A DNA stretch of 64,000 nt, taken from contig NZ_CP069717.1 of the NCBI RefSeq assembly GCF_024971095.1, forward strand, positions 124,001 through 188,000, read 5' to 3'. Below, piece after piece: positions 33,820 through 43,706 of this stretch. Both the position numbers and the translations under genes were made by a program. Source of the DNA: Microbacterium neungamense. Lineage in GTDB: Bacteria > Actinomycetota > Actinomycetes > Actinomycetales > Microbacteriaceae. Under the pieces are notes generated by a model. The model ran no database searches, had not been told where the DNA came from, and saw nothing but the letters and a program-made list of their open reading frames with translations. How positions within the stretch are numbered: the first letter of the stretch is position 1; each line of letters begins with the position of its first letter.

Positions 33820-35904
33820 CTAGACTCCCCGTCCCGCGCCGGCCTCGACGGCGGCGTCCGGGGGACCCGCCGGTCGCTGCGCCCGCCGGCCGGTGGCGAC
33901 GACCGGCCGCCCCGCCCGCTCCTGCCCGGGCACCGGTCGCGACCGCCGGCCGTAGATCAGTTCGGACGAGTCCAGCAGCCACGGCACCAGCGTGATCGAG
34001 ACGCCGTGCACCAGCATCAGCTGGCCGGCGATCCGCCGGGCGCGCCGGTTGTGCAGCAGCGCCTCCCACCAGTGCCCGACGATGTACTGCGGCAGGTACA
34101 CGGTCACGACGCTCGACCCGTGCTTCTCGCGGTACTTCTCGATGAACTCCGCCACCGGCTGCGCGTAGGAGCGGTACGGCGAGTCCAGGATGACCAGCGG
34201 CACCGGCATCCGTCTCTCCGCCCATTCGCGCTGCAGCTGCTCGCCGTCCTCCGGGGTGAGCGCGACGTGGATCGCGAGGGTGGTGTCGTGCTCGGCCGCG
34301 ATGGCATAGTCGATCGCCTTCAGCACCGGCTTCTGCAGCCGGTTGACGAGGATGAGGGCGAGGTCGCCGCTCGAGCCGAAGTGCACGGCGTCGTCGACAC
34401 GGATCTCGTGCTCGACGTCGCGGTAGTAGCGCTTCACGCCCACCATCAGCAGCGCCAGGAACGGGATCGCGAAGAAGACCAGGTAGGCGCCGTGGGTGAA
34501 CTTCGTGATCGTCACGATCACCAGGACGAGCACCGTGAACACGGCGCCGATCGCGTTGATCGCGAGGCCCGTGAGCGCGGCGCGGCGCTCGGATGCCCGA
34601 AGCGACGGCCCGCGGGGCGCGGTGGCGCGGAGCATCCGTCGCCAATGCCGCACCATGCCGATCTGGCCGAGCGAGAACGAGACGAACACGCCGATGATGT
34701 AGAGCTGGATCAGCGTGGTCAGCCGCGCCTGGAACACGATCAGCACCGCGATGGCGGCGATGCCGAGCAGGATCATGCCGTTCGAGAACACCAGGCGGTC
34801 GCCGCGGGTGTTCAGCGCCTTCGGTGCATAGCCGTCGCGGGCCAGCACCGCCCCCAGCAGCGGGAAGCCGTTGAAGGCCGTGTTGGCGGCGAGCAGCAGC
34901 ACGCACGCGGTCGCCGCCTGGATGATGAAGAACGGGATGCTGCTGCCGCCGAACGTCGCGGCGGCGACCTGGGCCATCAGGCTGGGCTGCGGGGTGGTGC
35001 AGTCGAAGCCGACGAGCGCGCACGGGTTCTCCGCGTAGTGGACGCCGGAGATCAGGGCCAGCGCGGTGAGGCCCGAGAACAGGGCGATCGCGATGCCGCC
35101 CATCATGGTGAGGGTGAGCTGCGCGTTGCGGACCTTCGGGGCGCGGAACGCCGGGACGCCGTTCGACACCGCCTCCACACCGGTGAGCGCGGAGCATCCG
35201 CTCGAGAACGCGCGCAGCACCAGCAGGATCACCGCCGCCTGGCTGAGGTCCTCGGCGTGCATGCCGAAGGCGGCGCTGGAGGCGACCGGAGGGTCGCCGA
35301 GCAGGGTGCGGGCGATGCCGGTGACGATCATCACGCCCACCGAGCCGATGAACACGTAGGTCGGGATGGCGAACACCAGCGACGCCTCGCGCACGCCGCG
35401 GAGGTTGATCACGACGATCAGCAGCACGAAGCCGACGGCGAGCTCGACGCGGACCGGGTCGAGCTGCGGCACGGCGGAGATGATGTTGTCCACGCCGGAG
35501 GCGACCGACACGGCCACGGTGAGCACGTAGTCGACGAGCAGGGCCGCGGCGACGGTGACACCGGGGATCTCGCCGAGGTTCTTCGAGGCCACCTCGTAGT
35601 CGCCGCCGCCGGACGGGTACGCCTTGATCAGCTGCCGGTAGCTGAGCACCACGACCGTCAGCAGCAGCACGACCGCCGCGGCGACCCACGGTGCGAAGCT
35701 GAGGAACGCGAGGCCGCCGAGCGCGAGGATCATCACCAGCTCCTGCGGCGCGTACGCGACCGAGCTGAGCGCGTCGGAGGCGAAGATCGGCAGGGCCATG
35801 CGCTTGCGCAGCAGCTGCTCGTCGACCTGCTCGGTGGTGAGCGGTTCGCCGATGATCAGCCGTTTGGCCAGCTGCGGGGCTTCCGAGAGATCCTTCGCAT
35901 CCAC
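33820..35904 (-). CDS. APC-superfamily potassium importer, KimA (YdaO)-like
   Basis: The 694-residue protein has about 12 membrane helices. FASDALSSVAYAPQELVMILALGG, SYRQLIKAYPSGGGDYEVASKNLG and LLVDYVLTVAVSVASGVDNI are close to the B. subtilis high-affinity K+/H+ symporter KimA. A cytosolic domain of about 220 residues follows (ALILVNRLQKPVLKAIDYA). KimA is inhibited by c-di-AMP. The GTG at 35904 was chosen over an upstream ATG because TAGCGT ends 8 nt before it (leaderless). It heads the operon, 19 nt before the sensor kinase. Confidence 0.88.
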   Translation of the reverse strand: MDAKDLSEAPQLAKRLIIGEPLTTEQVDEQLLRKRMALPIFASDALSSVAYAPQELVMILALGGLAFLSFAPWVAAAVVLLLTVVVLSYRQLIKAYPSGGGDYEVASKNLGEIPGVTVAAALLVDYVLTVAVSVASGVDNIISAVPQLDPVRVELAVGFVLLIVVINLRGVREASLVFAIPTYVFIGSVGVMIVTGIARTLLGDPPVASSAAFGMHAEDLSQAAVILLVLRAFSSGCSALTGVEAVSNGVPAFRAPKVRNAQLTLTMMGGIAIALFSGLTALALISGVHYAENPCALVGFDCTTPQPSLMAQVAAATFGGSSIPFFIIQAATACVLLLAANTAFNGFPLLGAVLARDGYAPKALNTRGDRLVFSNGMILLGIAAIAVLIVFQARLTTLIQLYIIGVFVSFSLGQIGMVRHWRRMLRATAPRGPSLRASERRAALTGLAINAIGAVFTVLVLVIVTITKFTHGAYLVFFAIPFLALLMVGVKRYYRDVEHEIRVDDAVHFGSSGDLALILVNRLQKPVLKAIDYAIAAEHDTTLAIHVALTPEDGEQLQREWAERRMPVPLVILDSPYRSYAQPVAEFIEKYREKHGSSVVTVYLPQYIVGHWWEALLHNRRARRIAGQLMLVHGVSITLVPWLLDSSELIYGRRSRPVPGQERAGRPVVATGRRAQRPAGPPDAAVEAGAGRGV

Positions 35905-35912
35905 GGCGAGAG

Positions 35913-35918
35913 ACGCTA
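35913..35918 (-). promoter_or_regulatory. Predicted -10 element of the potassium operon (leaderless)
   Basis: TAGCGT on the minus strand ends 8 nt before the GTG at 35904. Confidence 0.45.
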
Positions 35919-36036
35919 CGCGCGGTGCGGGCGCGCACGGACGTTCCTCACGCAATCCCTACGGCTGCGCGGGATCTCCTGACGGAATCCTCACGGACGT
36001 CCGGGGGGAGGCGGATGCCGGGGGGCGTGAGCGCGC

Positions 36037-37506
36037 TCAGCGCCGCGCGGCGCCGCGCCCCGCCATCGGCACCGGGCCGGTCACCGAGAGCTCGTCCTCC
36101 CAGCACTGGATGCCGGTGACCTCGGGCATCCGGGCCCGGGTGAACACCGGGTCCAGGCCCGCGCGGCGCTGCTCGGTGTAGTCGCGCAGCAGCTTGAACG
36201 CCACCCCGGACAGCAGCGCGATCGCGACGAGGTTGATGATCGCCATCACGCCCATGATGCCGTCGGCGGTGTTCCAGATCAGGTCGGCCGAGGCGATCGA
36301 ACCCAGGAACACGACGACCACGACGAGCGCCCGGTACGCGGTGAGCACGGCCGGCTTGGCGTTGATGAACTCGATGTTCGACTCGCCGTAGTAGTAGTTG
36401 CCGATGATCGAGCTGAACGCCAGCAGGAAGATGATCACGCTGAGGGCAACGTTCGACCAGGTGCCCAGCGACCCGACCAGGGCGTTCTGGGTGAGCACGA
36501 TGCCCCGCTCCGCACCGGCCAGGTCGGGTGTCGCCACGAGCACGATGAACGCGGTGATGGAGCAGACCAGGAAGGTGTCGAAGTACACGCCGAGGGTCTG
36601 CACCAGCCCCTGCTTGACCGGGTGGGTGACGGCGGCCGTCGCGCCGGCGTTCGGCGCCGAGCCGAGGCCGGCCTCGTTGGAGAACATGCCGCGCTTCGCG
36701 CCGACCATGATGATGGTGCCGAGCGTGGCGCCGACGACCTCGTTGAAGCCGAACGCCTGAGTGTAGATGGAGACGAACACCTCGGGCAGCCGCTCGACGT
36801 TCAGGCCGACGACGATGAGGCCGAGGATCAGGTAGAGCAGCGCCATCAGCGGCACCACCGCCTGCGACACCGACGCGATCCGGCGCAGGCCGCCGAAGAT
36901 GACGAGCGCGGTAAGCACCGCCAGCCCCGCCCCGACCGCCCACGGGATCCAGCCGACCTCGCCGCCGAAGCTGCCGGAGACGGTGGCGCTGATCGTATTG
37001 GCCTGCAGGGAGTTGAACGAGAACGGGAAGCACAGGATGAGCACGACCGCGAACAGGATGCCCATCCATCGCGCCTTCAGGCCGTGCTGCATGTAATAGG
37101 CCGGGCCGCCGCGGAAGCCGTCCCGGTCGCGCACCTTGAACGCCTGGCCGAGGGTCGACTCGATGAAACTCGAGGCGCCGCCGATGAACGCCATCGTTCA
37201 CATCCAGAACACCGCGCCCGGGCCGCCGATCGCGATCGCGGTGCTGACGCCGGCGATGTTGCCGACGCCGACGCGGGATGCCGCCGAGATCGTGAACGCC
37301 TGGAAGGCCGACACCGACTGCGGGCGGCCGTCGGCATCCGTCGGCGTGCGGTCGGTGAGTGTGCGGAACATCTCCGGGATCAGCCGGAACTGCACGACTC
37401 CTGAGCGCAGCGTGAAGTACACCCCGAGCACGGCGAGGATCGGGAAGACGATCCAGGTCCACAGCTTGTCGCCGGCGTCGAGCACGAACTGGTTGATCAG
37501 GTCCAT
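36037..37506 (-). pseudogene. Sodium:alanine (AGCS) symporter with an in-frame stop
   Basis: The two parts together give an AGCS transporter of normal length (about 489 codons). The first 102 codons end GGPGAVFWM, then a TGA at 37198-37200. The same frame continues TMAFIGGASSFIESTLGQAF, then GGPAYYMQHGL, MFSNEAGLGSAPNA and so on. In relatives the residue after FWM is tryptophan, so a single TGG to TGA change explains the stop. An ATG six bases further on could restart translation, but the product would lack the first two or three helices. Nonsense mutation and sequence error are both possible. Confidence 0.88.
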
Positions 37507-37528
37507 CGCCCCAGTATGACGGACCGGT

Positions 37529-38536
37529 TCAGACGCGCGCGGTCGACCCTCGCACGATCAGCTCGAACGGCAGCTCGGCGGCCGCTGCCGCGGCATCCGT
37601 CGTCCCCTCGAGCTGCGCGAGCACCGCGTTCGCGGCCCGCTCGCCCTGCCCCATCGGGAACTGGTCGACGGTGGAGAGCTGGAAGAACTCGCCGAGCTCG
37701 TGCCCGTCGATGCCGATCACCGACAGGTCCTGCGGCACCCGGAAGCCGAGGTCGCGGGCGGCGAGGATCGCGCCGATCGCCATCTCGTCGGATGCCGCGA
37801 AGATCGCGGTCGGCCGCGGACCCGGCCGGCCGAGCAGCTGCTTGGTGGCCCGGAAGCCGCCGTCCACGGTGAAGTCCGCCGGCTCGAGGAAGGCCGGGTT
37901 CGGGGTGATCCCGGCATCCGCCAGCGCCCGCTCGAAGCCGAGCCGGCGCTGGGTCGGGATGTGGAAGTCGAGGTCGAACTCCGGATTCGCGCCGATGTGG
38001 GCGATGTCGCGATGGCCGAGGCCGAGCAGGTGCCGGGTGGCCAGCTCGGCGACCGCGGTGTCGTCCACGGTGAGCGTGTTCAGGCGCGGGTTCGGGCCGC
38101 CGATCGCGATCACGGGCAGCCCGAGATCGAGCAGCTGCTCCGTCTCGCCCTCATCCAGCTCGATCGACACGGCGATGACGGCATCCACCCGCTGACGGCG
38201 CAGGAAGGTGCTGAACACCTCCCGACGCACATCGGCGTCGGCGGTGATGTTGTACAGCGTGATGTCGTAGCCCGCCCGCATCAGGGCGGTGGACGCCCCG
38301 GACAGCACGGTGCTGAAGAACCAGCGGTCGAGGAACGGCACGATCACGCCGATGTTACGGGTGCGGCCGGATGCCAGGCTGGACGCCCGCGACGACACGA
38401 CGTATCCGAGCGTCTCGGCCGCCACGCGCACCCGCTCGCGGGACGCCTCCGACACGTGGCCGCGGCCGCTCAGCGCGCGCGACACCGTCGCCGTGGACAC
38501 GCCGGCGAGCTTGGCGACCTCGTCGATGCTCACCAT
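37529..38536 (-). CDS. LacI-family transcriptional regulator (maltose/glucoside type)
   Basis: The 335-residue protein has the N-terminal HTH SIDEVAKLAGVSTATVSRALSGRGHVSEASRERV, the hinge YVVSSRASSLASGRTRNIGVI, and the effector domain ending SVIGIDGHELGEFFQLSTVDQ and ELIVRGSTAR. GGAAGGGAGAGG lies upstream of the ATG. It sits 93 nt downstream of the alpha-glucosidase gene on the same strand. A LacI-type operator in front of that gene fits it as the repressor, released by an alpha-glucoside-derived sugar. The pairing is inference from position. Confidence 0.9.
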   Translation of the reverse strand: MVSIDEVAKLAGVSTATVSRALSGRGHVSEASRERVRVAAETLGYVVSSRASSLASGRTRNIGVIVPFLDRWFFSTVLSGASTALMRAGYDITLYNITADADVRREVFSTFLRRQRVDAVIAVSIELDEGETEQLLDLGLPVIAIGGPNPRLNTLTVDDTAVAELATRHLLGLGHRDIAHIGANPEFDLDFHIPTQRRLGFERALADAGITPNPAFLEPADFTVDGGFRATKQLLGRPGPRPTAIFAASDEMAIGAILAARDLGFRVPQDLSVIGIDGHELGEFFQLSTVDQFPMGQGERAANAVLAQLEGTTDAAAAAAELPFELIVRGSTARV

Positions 38537-38629
38537 GTCGTGTCCTCTCCCTTCCGAGACTGGTCGTTCCGCATGAGGCAGGGCGTCCTCGACCCTGTCT
38601 CACGCAGAACGGCGAGTCTCATCGCATCC

Positions 38630-40297
38630 TCAGGCCTTCCGGTACCACGCCGCCGTGTCGGGCGGCAGCGCCGTGCCGGCGAACGGCCGGCTCTGCACCA
38701 CGAACTCCACATCGCCGAGCTCGATCGGCTCCTCGCCGAGGTTGGCGATCACGTGGAGGTCGCCGCGCCGGAAGGCGACGGCCTGCTCCCCGGCATCCTC
38801 CCACACCAGCGACCCCGACCCGAGCGCGTGCTCGCGACGCAGCTGGATGAGGCGCTTGTACAGGTTCAGCGTGGACGCGTCGTCCTTCTCCTCGACGTCG
38901 CGCGCGAAGCGCGCCCACTCCGCCGGCTGCGGCAGCCAGGACTTCCCGGTGTCGTTGAAGCCGAAGGCGGGGGCATCCGCCTGCCACGGGATCGGCACCC
39001 GGCATCCGTCACGGCCGTATCGCTTGCCGCCGGTGCGGAACCAGGTCGGGTCCTGCCGGAACTCGTCCGGGATCTCGATCGCCTCGGGCAGACCCAGCTC
39101 CTCGCCCTGATAGAGGTAGGCGGAGCCGGGCAGGGCCAGCATCAGCGTCGTGGCGGCGCGTCCGCGCGCGAGGCCCACGACCGGGTCGGGCTTGCCCGGC
39201 GACTTCGGGCCGATGCCCTCGCCCTGCGGGTTCTCCGCGGTGAGCGCGAGGCGCGACGCGTGTCGGACGACGTCGTGATTGGAGAGCACCCACGTGCTCG
39301 GGGCGCCGACGCCGCCGAAGGCCTCCAGCGACTCGCGGATGACGTCGCGCAGCGACTCGGCGTCCCACGGCGTCATCAGGTACGGGAAGTTGAAGGTCTG
39401 GTGCATCTCGTCCGGCCGCACCCACAGCGCGGTCTGCGCGAGCGTCGGCAGCCAGGCCTCGCCGCACAGAGCGCGGTCGCCGTCGTACTCGGCGAGCAGC
39501 TCGTGCCAGTCGCGACAGATGTCGTGCACGCCGTCCTGGCCCCAGTACGGGACGCTCTCCTCGCCGCCGCCCATCGAGTCGGCATCCGCCACGGGGGCGT
39601 AGTCCGGCAGCCCCGCCTCTTTGACCATGCCGTGGGCGACGTCGACGCGGAAGCCGTCGACGCCGCGGTCGAGCCAGAACCGCAGGATGCTGCGGAACTC
39701 CTCCTTGACCTCTTCGTTGGTCCAGTCGAAGTCGGGCTGGGTGGCGTCGAAGATGTGCAGGTACCACTGGCCGGGGGTGCCGTCGGCCTCGGTGACGCGC
39801 TCCCACATGCCGCCGCCGAACACGCTCTCCCAGTTGTTCGGGGGCAGCTCGCCGTTCTCCCCCCGGCCGTCGCGGAACACGTAGCGGGCGCGCTCCTTGC
39901 TGCCCGGGCCCGCCTTCAGCGCCGCCTGGAACCACGGATGCTGGTCGGAGGAGTGGTTGGGCACGAGGTCGACGATGACACGGATGCCGCGGGCGTGCGC
40001 CTGCGCGAGCATCTCGTCGAAATCGGCGAGCGTGCCGAACAGCGGGTCGACGTCGCGGTAGTCGGCCACGTCGTATCCGGCGTCCTTCTGCGGGCTCACC
40101 ATGAACGGGCTCAGCCAGATCGCGTCGACGCCGAGGTCCTTCAGCGCGTCCAGCCGGGCGGTGATGCCGGGCAGGTCGCCGATGCCGTCGCCCGAGGCGT
40201 CGGCGAAGGAGCGGGGGTAGATCTGGTAGATGACGGCGGTGCGCCACCACTCCGAGCCGGGGGCTGCGGACTGTTCGAGCTGTTCGAGCTGTGCCAT
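38630..40297 (-). CDS. GH13 alpha-glucosidase/oligo-1,6-glucosidase
   Basis: The 555-residue TIM-barrel enzyme has the alpha-amylase family regions: DLVPNHSSDQHPWF, DGFRVDVAHG (nucleophile Asp), CGEAWLP (acid/base Glu) and VLSNHDVVRH (third carboxylate). QIYPRSFADASGDGIGDLPGI near the N-terminus is typical of cytoplasmic oligosaccharide alpha-glucosidases and related trehalose-type hydrolases. No signal peptide is present. The start at 40297 follows TAGCCT by 7 nt, and a LacI-type operator lies immediately upstream. It is followed by its probable repressor gene. Confidence 0.93.
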   Translation of the reverse strand: MAQLEQLEQSAAPGSEWWRTAVIYQIYPRSFADASGDGIGDLPGITARLDALKDLGVDAIWLSPFMVSPQKDAGYDVADYRDVDPLFGTLADFDEMLAQAHARGIRVIVDLVPNHSSDQHPWFQAALKAGPGSKERARYVFRDGRGENGELPPNNWESVFGGGMWERVTEADGTPGQWYLHIFDATQPDFDWTNEEVKEEFRSILRFWLDRGVDGFRVDVAHGMVKEAGLPDYAPVADADSMGGGEESVPYWGQDGVHDICRDWHELLAEYDGDRALCGEAWLPTLAQTALWVRPDEMHQTFNFPYLMTPWDAESLRDVIRESLEAFGGVGAPSTWVLSNHDVVRHASRLALTAENPQGEGIGPKSPGKPDPVVGLARGRAATTLMLALPGSAYLYQGEELGLPEAIEIPDEFRQDPTWFRTGGKRYGRDGCRVPIPWQADAPAFGFNDTGKSWLPQPAEWARFARDVEEKDDASTLNLYKRLIQLRREHALGSGSLVWEDAGEQAVAFRRGDLHVIANLGEEPIELGDVEFVVQSRPFAGTALPPDTAAWYRKA

Positions 40298-40304
40298 GGG
40301 GAAC

Positions 40305-40310
40305 AGGCTA
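40305..40310 (-). promoter_or_regulatory. Predicted -10 element of the alpha-glucosidase gene (leaderless)
   Basis: TAGCCT on the minus strand ends 7 nt before the ATG at 40297 and lies next to the operator at 40312-40325. Confidence 0.5.
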
Positions 40311-40311
40311 C

Positions 40312-40325
40312 TGCAAACGCTTACA
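40312..40325. promoter_or_regulatory. LacI-type operator TGCAAACGCTTACA
   Basis: The 14-mer fits TGnAAnCGnTTnCA, the common LacI/GalR half-site pair with central CG. It abuts the predicted -10 of the alpha-glucosidase gene, so binding would block initiation. Confidence 0.75.
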
Positions 40326-40405
40326 GTCCGACCGCTCTCCGGGTACGAATCGCCTGATTCGCTGTGTTCGGGCCGGATTTCCGCCCGTTGAGCGATTCGA
40401 CCGGA

Positions 40406-40535
40406 TCAGGAGGCCGGGAGCACGATGTTCACCGGCGGCTCGCCGGCGAGCATCCGCTCGATCTGGCGGCGCACGAGGCGGGCGATGCGCGGGTTCATCG
40501 CCGTGGAGGCGCCGCCGACGTGCGGGCCCCGCGGT
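40406..40535 (-). pseudogene. C-terminal remnant of a D-2-hydroxyacid dehydrogenase-like gene
   Basis: The minus strand encodes GPHVGGASTAMNPRIARLVR, then RQIERMLAGEPPVNIV and a stop at 40406-40408. It resembles the end of NAD-dependent 2-hydroxyacid dehydrogenases (TPHxGGA followed by a helix and a final N-V strand). Only about 40 residues remain. The sequence beyond about 40535 is unrelated. The family assignment is tentative because so little is left. Confidence 0.5.
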
Positions 40536-40605
40536 CGTGGACGAGGTGATCCGGCGCAGCGAGTGCGTCGGTCGACGCCGGGGGCGGATGCCCGGGCGGG
40601 AGGCG

Positions 40606-41309
<704 letters not shown>

Positions 41310-41313
<4 letters not shown>

Positions 41314-41558
41314 TCCACGACCTCGATGCCGACGACGTCCTCGATCACGGAGTTGGAGAGCACCTCGTCGGCGATCCGGCGCGCCTCGGCGAGCACGTCC
41401 TCGGTGACCTCGCCGTTCACGGTGAGCTCGAAGCGCTTGCCGATGCGCACATCGCTGAAAGCGTCGACGCCCAGCCGGGCGAACGCGCCGCTGACCGCCT
41501 TCCCCTGCGGGTCGAGCAGTTCGGACTTGGGCATGACGTCGACGACGATGGTGGGCAT
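41310..41558 (-). CDS. purS: Phosphoribosylformylglycinamidine synthase, PurS subunit
   Basis: The 82-residue protein has the PurS pattern: [27 protein letters not shown], then [13 protein letters not shown], and a final VVGIEVVE strand. PurS bridges PurQ and PurL in the FGAM synthase complex. It is translationally coupled to purQ by a 4-nt overlap. Confidence 0.95.
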
Positions 41559-41827
41559 TCGAGGCTCCGGAAGTCGCGGGAGGGGGCGGTATCAGTGTAT
41601 CGCCCGGCCGGATGCGGCCGGATCGACGTCCGGGCGGAGGGGTGGGTGGGCCCCCTCCGGAGTCCCTCCGCCCGGACGGCCAGGTCGTCCCCCGATGACC
41701 CGGCCGCCGCATCGCCGAGGCCCGTGGCGACGCGGCGAGATCCCCAGGCATTCAGGCTAGAGTCGGAGGGCGAGACGCGCATCCTGGAGATTAGCGGAGC
41801 GTTGCACTCTCCAAGGGGGGAGATCCG

Positions 41828-42496
41828 GTGAAGCTGAGCGAGCTCTCCCGCGCCACCGGTGTCGGCATCACGACGCTGAAGCACTGGCTCCGCGAGGGCA
41901 TCCTCCCCGGGGGTCGTCTGCGCAACCAGACCACCGCCGAGTACGAGCAGCGCCACGTGGACCGCGTGCTGCTGATCCGCACCATGCGCGAGGACTACAA
42001 CGCCTCGATCGCGGCCATCCGCACACTGACGTCACTCATCGACGACGCGGCGTCCACCACGCTGGACGTGATGAGGGCGTGTCAGGCGTTCGTGATCGGA
42101 GCGCCGGAGGATGTGGCGACGAACCCCGCGTACGAGCCCTACCGGCAGCGGACCCACGAGCTGATGCGGATCCGCGACTGGCACGCCTATCCCAGCGCGG
42201 CCGAGCAGGGCCTGGCCTACGCGCTCGCCCAGGCCGCGGCCGTCGGGCTGGACTACAGCGTGGAGCAGCTGATGGAGTACGCGGATGCCCTCGAGCCGCT
42301 CGCCCACCGGCACATTGCCGCGCTCGGTCCCGACGGCTCAGCAGATGTCGTCGCCCGGCGGATGCTGATCGCGGTGCGCGCCCGCGCCCAGCAGCTGTTG
42401 GCCATCAGCCATCTGGCTCACGCTGCGATGTCGGTGCGGGCGGCGATCGAGCGCGGGGATGCCCCGCCCTCGACCGCTGCGCCGCCGCCGCGCTGA
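41828..42496 (+). CDS. MerR-family regulator (paralogue 1)
   Basis: The 222-residue protein starts at GTG 41828. The winged helix-turn-helix is LSELSRATGVGITTLKHWLREGILPGGRLRNQTTAEYEQRHVDRV (residues 3-47). A helical effector domain follows, with no metal cysteines. It is about 40% alike to the MerR gene at 43063, with the same LRNQTTAxY wing. Its last 79 bp overlap the convergent DUF2306 gene. The tail is Ala/Pro-rich, possibly shaped by the overlap. Confidence 0.88.
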   Translation: MKLSELSRATGVGITTLKHWLREGILPGGRLRNQTTAEYEQRHVDRVLLIRTMREDYNASIAAIRTLTSLIDDAASTTLDVMRACQAFVIGAPEDVATNPAYEPYRQRTHELMRIRDWHAYPSAAEQGLAYALAQAAAVGLDYSVEQLMEYADALEPLAHRHIAALGPDGSADVVARRMLIAVRARAQQLLAISHLAHAAMSVRAAIERGDAPPSTAAPPPR

Positions 42497-42972
42497 CGGC
42501 GGGCACGATCCAGGCGGCGGCGCGAGGCGGGCGACAGCACGATCGCGATCCAGGCCATCGCGGCGACGATGATGCTGGCGACGATCGCCCAGAACAGGGC
42601 GGGCTCGTCGACGGCGAGGGCGGGGATGGCCCGCCCCGGGATCGTCGCCGCGAAGACGCCGGCGGTCACCGTCCCCGCCCAGGAGCCGATCATGTTGGCG
42701 CGGTGCGCGATCACGTTGCCGCGGCGGATCGCGAGGATGCCGAGCGTCGTCGTGATGAAGGTGAAGATCGCTAACGCGTGGAAGACCGAGAACCCGGCCG
42801 AGTAGATGAACATCCCCGAGACGCACACCAGGTAGAGCATGAGCGCGAAGGTGCGTCCGAGCAGACGGTGCGCGGCGTCCTTGCGGCGGCGAAGGATGTT
42901 CACGGGCCCGACGAGGATGACGAACGACGCGGCCACGGCGTGGACGACGATGAGGGCGGTGTGCAGGTCCAT
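42418..42972 (-). CDS. DUF2306-type small membrane protein
   Basis: The 184-residue protein has four hydrophobic helices (ALIVVHAVAASFVILVGPVNIL; TFALMLYLVCVSGMFIYSAG; ALAIFTFITTTLGILAI; LFWAIVASIIVAAMAWIAIVL). Conserved histidines and HR pairs (DAAHRLLGR; IAHRANMIGSWAG) fit the DUF2306 group, whose function is unknown. The ATG at 42972 was chosen. It is divergent from the second MerR gene and convergent, with a 79-bp overlap, with the first. Confidence 0.75.
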   Translation of the reverse strand: MDLHTALIVVHAVAASFVILVGPVNILRRRKDAAHRLLGRTFALMLYLVCVSGMFIYSAGFSVFHALAIFTFITTTLGILAIRRGNVIAHRANMIGSWAGTVTAGVFAATIPGRAIPALAVDEPALFWAIVASIIVAAMAWIAIVLSPASRRRLDRARRQRGGGAAVEGGASPRSIAARTDIAA

Positions 42973-42989
42973 GCTCGATAAGATACGGG

Positions 42990-43019
42990 CGCTATCCAAC
43001 CTGTGCATCCTGGATAGCG
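42990..43019. promoter_or_regulatory. Dyad CGCTATCCA-n12-TGGATAGCG between divergent DUF2306 and MerR genes
   Basis: Nine-base perfect arms at 42990-42998 and 43011-43019 lie 17 nt before the DUF2306 start and 43 nt before the MerR start. A further GCTATCC lies at 43032. This is a probable MerR operator. Confidence 0.65.
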
Positions 43020-43062
43020 GCGAGCAGATCCGCTATCCGATGCCCCACGCGAAGGAGCGGCC

Positions 43063-43683
43063 GTGAGATTGAGCGACCTGTCCCGCGTCACGGGAGCGAG
43101 CATCGCGAGCCTGAAGTTCTGGATGCGGGAGGGCATCCTCCCGCCCGGCGAGCTGCGCAACCAGACGACGGCGGTATACGGCCGGAAGCATCTGCACAGG
43201 GTCGCGCTCATCCAGACGCTGCGGGCCGAGTTCGACGCTTCGATCGACCGCATCCGTGCCCTTACCGCGCTCATCGACGACCCGGCGGTCAGTCCGCTCG
43301 AGGTGATGGAGAACTGCCAGCTGCTCGCGACCGGGCTCGCGGTCGGTGACGCGGACCCGACATTCGCGGAGCAGATCCGCACGGTCGCCGAACGGGTCGG
43401 CTGGGGCGGGGCCGACAGCGCCGCAGCCCGCGCCCTCGCGGTGGCGCTGGAGGGGTCGGCGCGGGTCGGCTACGCGTACACCGATGAGGATCTCGTGCGG
43501 TACGCGCGGATGCTGGAGCCGATCGCCGTCGACGACATCGACTCGATCCACCCCGAGGGCACACTCGACGAGGTCGCCCGCAACCTGCTCGTCGCCGCGG
43601 CCGCGCAGAACCGGGTCCTCGTGGCGATGAATCAGATGGCGCACACCGCGGTCGCGATCCGGGCGACCGACGGCGACGGGTGA
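43063..43683 (+). CDS. MerR-family regulator (paralogue 2)
   Basis: The 206-residue protein starts at GTG 43063. The HTH and wing (LSDLSRVTGASIASLKFWMREGILPPGELRNQTTAVYGRKHLHRV) are nearly superimposable on the MerR at 41828. The effector part also aligns (DASIDRIRALTALIDD versus NASIAAIRTLTSLIDD). It is divergent from the DUF2306 gene across a 9-bp dyad and probably controls it. The ligand is unknown. Confidence 0.88.
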   Translation: MRLSDLSRVTGASIASLKFWMREGILPPGELRNQTTAVYGRKHLHRVALIQTLRAEFDASIDRIRALTALIDDPAVSPLEVMENCQLLATGLAVGDADPTFAEQIRTVAERVGWGGADSAAARALAVALEGSARVGYAYTDEDLVRYARMLEPIAVDDIDSIHPEGTLDEVARNLLVAAAAQNRVLVAMNQMAHTAVAIRATDGDG

Positions 43684-43706
43684 AGGGTCCGTCGGCGTCG
43701 GCCGGC

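Noticed and set aside
31669..35982. A 1437-aa plus-strand open frame across the potassium operon
   Set aside because: It is antisense to four clearly recognised genes and has no domain of its own.
35905..36036. A possible c-di-AMP riboswitch before the KimA-like gene
   Set aside because: The gap is only 132 bp with no recognisable conserved core, and a leaderless -10 lies next to the start codon.
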